From Arthrinium phaeospermum (lineage: Eukaryota > Ascomycota > Sordariomycetes > Amphisphaeriales > Apiosporaceae): a stretch of 64,000 nucleotides of DNA. The stretch spans positions 2,294,001 to 2,358,000 of the forward strand of contig QYRS01000007.1 of NCBI GenBank assembly GCA_006503535.1, in the 5' to 3' direction. Shown here one piece after another: positions 55,556-64,000 of the stretch. The number at the start of each line of letters is the position of its first letter. Positions within the stretch are counted from its first letter, which is position 1. The notes beneath the pieces are model-generated. The model saw only the letters and a list, made by a program, of their open reading frames with translations. It did not search any database and was not told the origin of the DNA. Made by a program: the position numbers and the translations under genes.

Positions 55556-55674
55556 ACATACAACACCGAGGATTCCCAGGTCGTCACCGACCCTAGTACT
55601 AATTCGGCTCTCTGCTGCTTATATATGGGAGAGCGGACGGGATCCCTAGTATTCAGCAGGATATGGTCGTATGT
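55556..55674 (-). rRNA. 5S ribosomal RNA gene
   Basis: On the minus strand the 119-nt sequence starts ACATACGACCATA and ends GGTGTTGTATGT. The two ends form a nine-pair helix I with one G-T pair. Internal matches to fungal 5S rRNA include GATCCCGTCCGCTCTCCC, the helix partners CTGCT and AGCAG around the loop, TTAGTACTAGGGTCGGTGA, and CCTGGGAATCCTCGG. A run of five T follows immediately at the 3' end and six more T shortly after, matching an RNA polymerase III terminator. Filamentous ascomycetes commonly have dispersed 5S genes rather than copies in the rDNA unit. No protein-coding gene overlaps it. Confidence 0.95.
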
Positions 55675-56846
55675 GACGGGACAATCGCTTCTGGCGGTAC
55701 ATATACTGAGAATTTGCTCAGGCTTTCGTTGTGCGGTCAGTCACGGGAAGTAACACTCGTCACCAGTAGAAGTAGTCTCAGTCTAGCCAATATACCTACT
55801 TGATCGTGGCAGACTGGGTGGTTCGAGACAATTCAGTGAACGATATGCACTGCTTGGATATCTTGGCTCTGACTTCGACACATAACGCGAGGACTTGGAT
55901 CAAGGCCAGTCACAATAAGACAATCGAAAAGTAGAAAGACAATTCTTCAAGATCGTAGCTATACTATTGTGGCTTGCATTCCAGATGCTGGTCACGTTGC
56001 AATATGAATACCCTAGCTATGCGAAATATACTTTTCAAAGCTTCTTGCCCTTCTGCCAGCCCGTAAAAGCAGCAAATCACAGCATGGTTTTGAGCTTCAG
56101 TCAGTACCTTCGTGTTTTCGCGTTCCATGCAATGCAACATCGGGAGCATGTGCGCCGGTCTGTTCAAAAGAGGATAAAGGACTTGCGTTGGCTCTTGGGG
56201 TCGTCCGGGTGGGCCCCCCAGGAAAGACCTGCAGCGGAGTTGGGGTATGTGCATGGGGTGCTCAAATGGTATTGGTCCGGCATTCAAATGTCGCAGGGCA
56301 AAGCTGTACAGGGAGGGCTGCTGACGTCCCTGAGTCAAGGATTCTGTTCCGCTGTGGATATCGCATCAGCAGCTGGTTGCTAGTATTTATCTATAAACAG
56401 CAGACGTCTAGTGATCCTGCCGGCAGCATCCTTGCAATTGGGATAATACACTGACTTTGTTCATAGATAAGAAGCAATTATATGCGATCAGAATCCGCCG
56501 TTGACCATGCACCTAAGAATGCTGCACACTCTTCTCGCTTGCAATGAAAACGTCATTTTGCCTGTGAAGACTGCTGTCTACTGCATACTCACTGAATGCA
56601 TCACATACGCGATGTAACAATACATTACAAGCTACACCCAGCCTCTAATTGGTGTGACAATGCACGGCACTGCAGTTGGGACTCTCGAGCCGATTTTGCC
56701 TTCTACCCGGATCTGCAAACAACGGTGTTTAGCGAATGTCCTAATGGACATACCAGGGAGGATCCAAATATATTAGGTCTCCCCGATCCCTGGCGTTCTC
56801 ATGCCTAGTCCAGAGATCTTCCAGTGGCCTTTCATATCATGTCACC
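55675..56846. other. Intergenic right of 5S rRNA
   Basis: About 1.2 kb, fairly AT-rich. Two opposed frames of 124-138 codons (around 55964-56383) have no recognisable features. The upstream promoter of the P450 should be at the right end. Confidence 0.5.
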
Positions 56847-58526
56847 ATGGCTGTACTCAGTACTATCGACATCCCAAATCTGCCCATAGGGTCGTTGGCA
56901 GTGTTTCTTATTGGCGCTGTGAGCTCAAGTATATTACGGAACATCCATCAATTTGCCACTAACGCTTCCCAGGTTGTTCTCTACCGATTGGTCTTGGTCA
57001 TCTACCGCGTCTTCTTCCACCCTCTCTCCAAGTTTCCGGGACCCAAACTATACGCCGCCACTTACTTCCCTTACCTATACCAAAATGCCATCCGTGGCAC
57101 CTTTGCCAAGGACCTGCTGAAGCTGCACATGAAGTATGGCCCAATTGTCCGGGTAACCCCGGATCGCCTCTCCCTGGAGGGGACCGTCGGCTACCCCGAA
57201 GCCTTCGCGCGCCGGCCCGACCAGGAAGAGTACGCCAAGATCCCCGAGACCTACGGCTTCGCGAAGCCCATCGGCATCATGGTGGCCGAACGGGACGACC
57301 ACCGGCGACAGCGGCGGCTCTTGTCGCACGCGTTCTCCGAGGCGGCCCTCGCGGAGCAGGAGACGTACATCAAGTACTACATCGACCTCCTGATGACGCG
57401 ACTCAAGGACCAGGCCGAGGCCGGAGCGCCCGTGGACATGGTGCGGTGGCTCAACTTCACGACCTTCGACATCATTGGCGAGCTCGCATTCGGCGACCCA
57501 TTTAACTCGCTGGAGAACAGCAAGTACCACCCCTGGGTCAAGAGCATCTACAGCACCGTCAAGAGCAGCCGGCAGTTGTTGTTCTTCGTGCACTACACGT
57601 ACCTGAAGCCGTTCTTCATGACCCGCACCATGAAGCAGAACCTCAAGAATCGGGTGGAAAGTGCCAAACTCTCGGCCCACAAGGCAGAGAAGCGGATGGC
57701 GATGAAAGACGACGCGCGCCGGGACATCATGTCGTACGTGCTGCGCTACAACACCGGTGACGAGAAGGGGATGACGCACGAGGAGCTCACGACCAACGCG
57801 CGCTCCCTCATCGTGGCCGGCAGCGAAACTACGGCTTCGGCCCTGTCGGCCTTTACCTTCCATCTCCCGCGAAACCCGCAGGTGTACAAGACCCTGGTCG
57901 ATGAGATCCGGACCGCGTTCACTTCCGAGGAGGAGATCGACATGCGATCCACTGCGGTACTGCCATATTTGCACGCCTGCATCGAAGAGACGCTGCGGAT
58001 CTATCCGCCTGCGACGACAGTCCCGGCACGGCGGTGCCCGGGGGCCATGCTGGATGGGAAATACGTACCTGAAGGGGTAAGTCGTTTGAAACATCACTAT
58101 GAAATCGTCGTCCGCTCCTACCCCTTTATTCCTTCCTCTCCCGTCCCTCTAGTAGCCCCACTAACAAGCCGCCAGACCATCATCGCCATCACCAACTGGT
58201 CCACCTGCCACAACCCGCGCCATTTCCGCGACCCCGAACGCTTCGCCCCCGAGCGGTGGCTGCCGGCGGCGCACCCACTGTACGATCCCCGGTTCGCGTC
58301 GGACGACCGCCGCGGGTTCCGGCCCTTCTCGCACGGGCCCCGCGACTGCATCGGCAAGAACCTGGCCAACGCGGAGATGCGGCTGCTCATCGCGCGGCTG
58401 CTGTGGAACTTCGACCTGGAGCTCGTCGCGGGTCAGGAGGATTGGGTGGCGAGGCAGCGGGTGTTTGATGTGTACGAGAAGGGGCCGTTGATGGTGCGGC
58501 TGCGGCGGAGGGAGGTGGTGACGTGA
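56847..58526 (+). CDS. Cytochrome P450 monooxygenase
   Basis: Exons 56847-56918, 56973-58076 and 58176-58526 give 508 residues. Both introns (54 and 99 nt) are multiples of three and free of stops, so an unspliced frame of 559 codons also exists; splicing gives the normal length. The first intron has GTGAGC and the branch-like CTAAC before CCAG; removing it yields a compact N-terminal membrane anchor before YRVFFHPLSKFPGPKL. Seen: I-helix AGSETTASALS, K-helix EETLRIYPP (ExxR), PERWLP, and heme loop FRPFSHGPRDCIGKN with the cysteine ligand. The N-terminal part resembles the CYP65 clan (isotrichodermin hydroxylase type). ER-bound. It is likely to act with the GMC gene 350 bp downstream. Confidence 0.92.
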   Translation: MAVLSTIDIPNLPIGSLAVFLIGAVSSSILRNIHQFATNASQVVLYRLVLVIYRVFFHPLSKFPGPKLYAATYFPYLYQNAIRGTFAKDLLKLHMKYGPIVRVTPDRLSLEGTVGYPEAFARRPDQEEYAKIPETYGFAKPIGIMVAERDDHRRQRRLLSHAFSEAALAEQETYIKYYIDLLMTRLKDQAEAGAPVDMVRWLNFTTFDIIGELAFGDPFNSLENSKYHPWVKSIYSTVKSSRQLLFFVHYTYLKPFFMTRTMKQNLKNRVESAKLSAHKAEKRMAMKDDARRDIMSYVLRYNTGDEKGMTHEELTTNARSLIVAGSETTASALSAFTFHLPRNPQVYKTLVDEIRTAFTSEEEIDMRSTAVLPYLHACIEETLRIYPPATTVPARRCPGAMLDGKYVPEGVSRLKHHYEIVVRSYPFIPSSPVPLVAPLTSRQTIIAITNWSTCHNPRHFRDPERFAPERWLPAAHPLYDPRFASDDRRGFRPFSHGPRDCIGKNLANAEMRLLIARLLWNFDLELVAGQEDWVARQRVFDVYEKGPLMVRLRRREVVT

Positions 58527-60783
<2,257 letters not shown>

Positions 60784-61256
60784 CCGATTTCTGGTGCCGT
60801 TAAGCAACACAATACATCATGGCCAATCAGTTGTTAAGAGTACCTCGTAATGGATGCAACCACATAGCCCCTTGCGGTTTTATTTTCATATTTGTTTTCC
60901 CAGCATACTTGGCACACCTGGAGTTTTGCTTGCTACTTGCCAATCGCTTGCCCAATTATGCAAAGAACTTCCATTTTCGGGAAAGCAACTGTTCCGTACG
61001 TCAACTTGGAAGGGTTACACCGAGACACCATTGGTTTATTGGGTGCATATGCGAGCTCCGTCCAACGCCCCGTTTCTAGTGAACCGCACCTCTCAGTGCG
61101 TTGGCATTCTGCCTTATTGCCTAAAGTGTAGCTGTAGATTGACAGTACAATATGGCCATGCATTTAGCATGGGACGGTCACTGTCCATTCGACCAACATA
61201 CTGCTTTCAATCCACCCAAAACATCTATCCAGAAATATCAAGTTCACTGGTCCACG
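60784..61256. other. Intergenic GMC/HET
   Basis: About 470 bp. The HET frame is open further upstream to 61152, but I prefer the later start; the region before it is probably leader. Confidence 0.5.
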
Positions 61257-63074
61257 ATGCCTGACCTTGGTCGGTCTTGTTTCAGATACTCCCCCCTTAT
61301 TTCTTCTACCGGCTACATCAGACTGGTGACAATTCTTCCCAGATCAGACGGATGGATCAGATGCAAATTGCATCAATACTCGGTCAAATCATTACCTCAA
61401 TTTGATGCCTTGTCATACACCTGGAGCTTTGACCCCTCCGACGAAACTTCCTCTTTCAACGTCAGCGAGGTAATTATGGTAAACGATAGATGTTTCCATG
61501 CGCAAGGCAACCTTTATCTTGCTCTTGAGGCATTACGACACGGCGGCCAGAGCATTCCGATATGGATCGACGCAATCTGCATTAATCAAGACGATCACCA
61601 AGAAAAAGGCCACCAGGTCAATTCTATGAATCGTATCTATTCGTCTGCTCAGACGGTTCATGTCTGGCTTGGTCCCCTCAACGATGACCTTCGACCGTGT
61701 TTCACTTTAATAGAGAACTGGCATTTACTTTCTGGGGGCCGTCGCGCAGAGGCCATCGATACCTTTAAGCGGCTTGTGAGCCGATCATATTGGCACAGGG
61801 CCTGGATTAGGCAAGAGGTCATTCTAGCCAACACTGTACAAGTCCACTGTGGTGCCTTGTCATATGACTGGGAAACATTCATGGCCGTCTTTCGGGGTGC
61901 AGCTTACTTCGACCTTGTGCCGCCCGCCTTTGCCGGTTATGACGATCGTCTCGAGGCTAATATCAGGCATGATTTTTTTCCGAGGAAATTCAATGCCTTC
62001 TTAAACATCGACTCGGAAAGGCAAGAGATGGCTCAAAGACACGAGAAGCGGCCGGATCGTTTTACCCAAGCATTAATGAGATTCGGGTTTGCACAAGCAA
62101 CTGAGTCTAGAGATCGTGTGTACGCACTCCTCTCGCTATATGTCGACACCACGGACCCAGCCGCATTACAAGCTGATTACAGCATCAATTGCAAACAGCT
62201 TTTCTTTGCTGTGCTTGGATTTTGTCGTTCGATATCTGGGTGCGGTTGCGCCGAGTTGGGTGGTCATTTGCTTCAGGTTCTGGGATTAGATGAGGGCGAT
62301 ATGATCCCATTCATACTCAGGACGCAGCCCATCATCGATGAAATCAACCTGATCGCGGATCCTTCTACTGTCAATCAGCACTTGATATTGCAGTTTCTCA
62401 AGGACGTTCGGGAAGCAGCAGAGTATACCGAACTATCAGTCAAATGGCCGCCGGATCGAGGCCAATATCCAGGTCGACTATGTCCCTGCTTTCTTGCTGC
62501 GTGTAGACCTAGCAGGCTTGGGCCGCAGCTTTGCATAAGCGATCGTTTGTATCGGGTTATTGATCATTTCAACTCGTCCCCAGACACAGCGTTTCTAGTT
62601 CTGAGGCCCTCGATCATAGGGCCCCTCTTATCAGGGGTTATAATTCTCGAAGGGCGCAGGCCCTGGATTATAAAACCATATCTATCGGTGATTGCGATGA
62701 TCCAAAGGCTCAGACAAACCAGATCCCAAACCTTGGGAGTTCCTATGGCATGTGCTACCTGGTCGAAACACCCGTCTCTCTATTATCACAACATTCAGAG
62801 CCGTCTTGCCGATACCTCCAGAAAATTACTACGGGGGCGATCGAAGTTCTTAGTGGCTTTCAAGGAACATCGCATTGGGCTCGAGTCGCTGCCCGAGACA
62901 ATGGCGAACACTATGGTCAAGGAGAACGATCAGTCTGGTCATAGTCCAACATGCGTTGGCTTCAAGGGCTGTATGAAATTGATGGACAAATACGGCTGGG
63001 ACTTGGTGGATTCTGATGGCGAGTCTAAGATCCATGGAAACATGTTTAAACCCTTTACAGAATTCCCTCTCTAA
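61257..63074 (+). CDS. HET-domain protein, second copy
   Basis: Single-exon frame. The ATG at 61257 gives 605 residues starting MPDLGRSCFRYSPLISSTGY, which fits the usual short lead into a HET domain; an in-frame ATG at 61152 is the alternative. HET-domain blocks: FDALSYTWSF, IPIWIDAICINQDDHQEK, VNSMNRIYSSAQTVHVWLG and YWHRAWIRQEVILAN (about residues 45-190). The C-terminal part has RDRVYALLSLYVDTTDP, a common HET-protein block, and ends in a charged tail. It is clearly different in sequence from the HET protein at 18508 and is not a recent duplicate. Cytoplasmic; role in incompatibility-type cell death inferred from the domain. Confidence 0.92.
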   Translation: MPDLGRSCFRYSPLISSTGYIRLVTILPRSDGWIRCKLHQYSVKSLPQFDALSYTWSFDPSDETSSFNVSEVIMVNDRCFHAQGNLYLALEALRHGGQSIPIWIDAICINQDDHQEKGHQVNSMNRIYSSAQTVHVWLGPLNDDLRPCFTLIENWHLLSGGRRAEAIDTFKRLVSRSYWHRAWIRQEVILANTVQVHCGALSYDWETFMAVFRGAAYFDLVPPAFAGYDDRLEANIRHDFFPRKFNAFLNIDSERQEMAQRHEKRPDRFTQALMRFGFAQATESRDRVYALLSLYVDTTDPAALQADYSINCKQLFFAVLGFCRSISGCGCAELGGHLLQVLGLDEGDMIPFILRTQPIIDEINLIADPSTVNQHLILQFLKDVREAAEYTELSVKWPPDRGQYPGRLCPCFLAACRPSRLGPQLCISDRLYRVIDHFNSSPDTAFLVLRPSIIGPLLSGVIILEGRRPWIIKPYLSVIAMIQRLRQTRSQTLGVPMACATWSKHPSLYYHNIQSRLADTSRKLLRGRSKFLVAFKEHRIGLESLPETMANTMVKENDQSGHSPTCVGFKGCMKLMDKYGWDLVDSDGESKIHGNMFKPFTEFPL

Positions 63075-63272
63075 AAAGGTGTATAATAATTAATCAATTT
63101 TATCATTGTTTTTCCTATATAAAATTTAATATTGAATTAGTGAAGGGTTACTTTTTAATCTTATTATTACTCAGGGTTTGTCTATTTCAACAGACTCTAG
63201 GGAATGACACCTTTACTAGCTGACCAAGCATTGATATCATGCGCACTTAGATAATCAAAACCCGCCATCCAT
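63075..63272. other. AT-rich convergent intergenic
   Basis: About 200 bp, markedly AT-rich around 63078-63175. It separates the converging HET and FAD-oxidase genes and probably holds both polyadenylation regions. Confidence 0.5.
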
Positions 63273-64000
63273 CTACCCGCTCCCATTCCTAATCGTATTT
63301 CCATTCGCATGCCCGTTTATATGCTCATTTGCATGTCCGTTGGTATGCCCATTTGTGTGTCCACTCGCCTTCCCATTTGCCTCTCCATCGTGATTCCCGT
63401 TTTCAGTAGGGAGAAGGTTTACAGCCTTCTTGAATATGTTGTTGGGGTCGTATTTGACCTTCAGCTCGCGCAACCGCTGAATGTTGGGTCCAAAGACCCG
63501 ATCTGCCCTGGTGAAGACTCTGTCTTCCTCCGTTGCCGGGACTGCGTTGTTGTTTCAGTCAGTTCTCATCCAGGCCCCTCTAAAGTAAATAGTCGATGAT
63601 GACAACTTACTCAGATAGTTCAAGTACGTCCCCCCACGATCCCCCGCCTCATCCCCCCGCCAGCCCCGAACCTTGAGAAAGTGTGTCAGCTCCGAGCAGA
63701 TGCGCCGCGCCTCGCCGTCCTTCTCGGGGCTGTGCCAGGCCATGTTGATGATCATGTTGAAAGCCTTTCCGTCGCGCCCCGCAAAGGCCGTGGCCGCGCC
63801 GTCGACGGCGCTGATCTTACCATGAGGGATCAGCTCGAAGGCCACCATGCTGCCGGCCCGCATCTCGCGGTTCCCCTCGGGGGCGAGCGCGGCGTGGAAC
63901 ATGTCGCTTACCTTCTGCACGAACGCAAGGTCGAGGGGCGGGACGAAGTTGGCGCCGCTGAAGAGGTAGCGCTTTCCCGGCGGCGCTTTGGGGTTCGGGA
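63273..64000 (-). CDS. Berberine-bridge-type FAD oxidase, C-terminal part
   Basis: The 5' end lies beyond the right edge. Exons seen: 64000-63611 and 63541-63273, with a 69-nt intron. The visible protein includes [37 protein letters not shown] and, at the joined end, YLNYL then [21 protein letters not shown], the BBE-domain C-terminal signature of FAD-linked oxidases (family with FAD_binding_4). The substrate pocket part is missing from the window. After the BBE motif is an unusual tail of about 40 residues built of NGHT/NGHA-like four-residue repeats. Members often act in secondary metabolism or carbohydrate oxidation; no signal peptide can be judged here. Splice acceptor and phase fit well. 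Confidence 0.88.
63290..63385 (-). repeat. 12-bp coding repeat (NGHT/NGHA tail)
   Basis: The C-terminal tail of the FAD oxidase repeats the pattern Asn-Gly-His-Thr/Ala with small variants. The DNA is an imperfect 12-bp tandem repeat, likely length-variable. Borders are approximate. Confidence 0.7.

Noticed and set aside
55964..56383. Opposed frames of 124 and 138 codons
   Set aside because: Both are open over the same DNA with no domain, signal or splice continuity.
57075..58097. 340-codon minus-strand frame
   Set aside because: Antisense to the P450 exon, with no recognisable domain and shadow-like composition.

Overview
This is a nuclear segment from a filamentous ascomycete (Pezizomycotina), most likely a sordariomycete. 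Most genes carry one to seven short GT-AG introns (about 50-130 nt). A 5S rRNA gene of sordariomycete type stands alone in an intergenic region, a tRNA-Leu has an intron at the canonical position, and the families are typical of moulds: HET-domain proteins, SAT4 membrane proteins, DUF3176, a Zn2Cys6 regulator, a cutinase and an Ayg1-like hydrolase. Gene models were assembled by hand from reading frames plus splice signals, so exon borders are predictions.

Layout, left to right. 0-10.5 kb: a partial conserved fungal protein running off the left edge, an acyl-CoA dehydrogenase divergent from a membrane di-iron hydroxylase, a small SAM methyltransferase, tRNA-Leu(CAG) and a multi-pass membrane protein. 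12.4-18.1 kb is a housekeeping block: an RGG-rich protein, LUC7 (U1 snRNP) and GPI16 (GPI transamidase). 18.5-34.8 kb: a HET protein, an orphan gene, an RNA ligase of the Deinococcus Rnl5 type, an Ayg1-like hydrolase in seven exons, a repeat-built GPI-anchored surface protein and a TAPT1/Emp65 family ER membrane protein. 37-45.8 kb: cutinase, Zn2Cys6 regulator, 2OG-Fe(II) oxygenase and a seven-exon SAT4 protein. 46.3-49.7 kb: two tandem paralogous ankyrin genes with unrelated N-termini. 51-54.7 kb: a DJ-1/PfpI protein convergent with a DUF3176 membrane protein. 55.6 kb: 5S rRNA. 56.8-64 kb: cytochrome P450, a GMC oxidoreductase with two apparent frame breaks, a second HET protein and the C-terminal part of a berberine-bridge-type FAD oxidase leaving the right edge.

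The genes do not form one pathway. Three themes recur: oxidative and lipid metabolism at both ends, nonself-recognition or cell-death type proteins (two HET proteins and a HeLo-like/ankyrin protein), and cell-surface functions (cutinase, GPI-anchored repeat protein, GPI transamidase). The most unusual items are the ankyrin pair that shares a C-terminal half but has different N-terminal modules, the Rnl5-like RNA ligase, and the frame breaks in GPI16 and the GMC gene. The frame break in GPI16, an essential gene in yeast, warns that some breaks may be assembly indels. No CRISPR array, transposase or polyketide/peptide synthase was seen.
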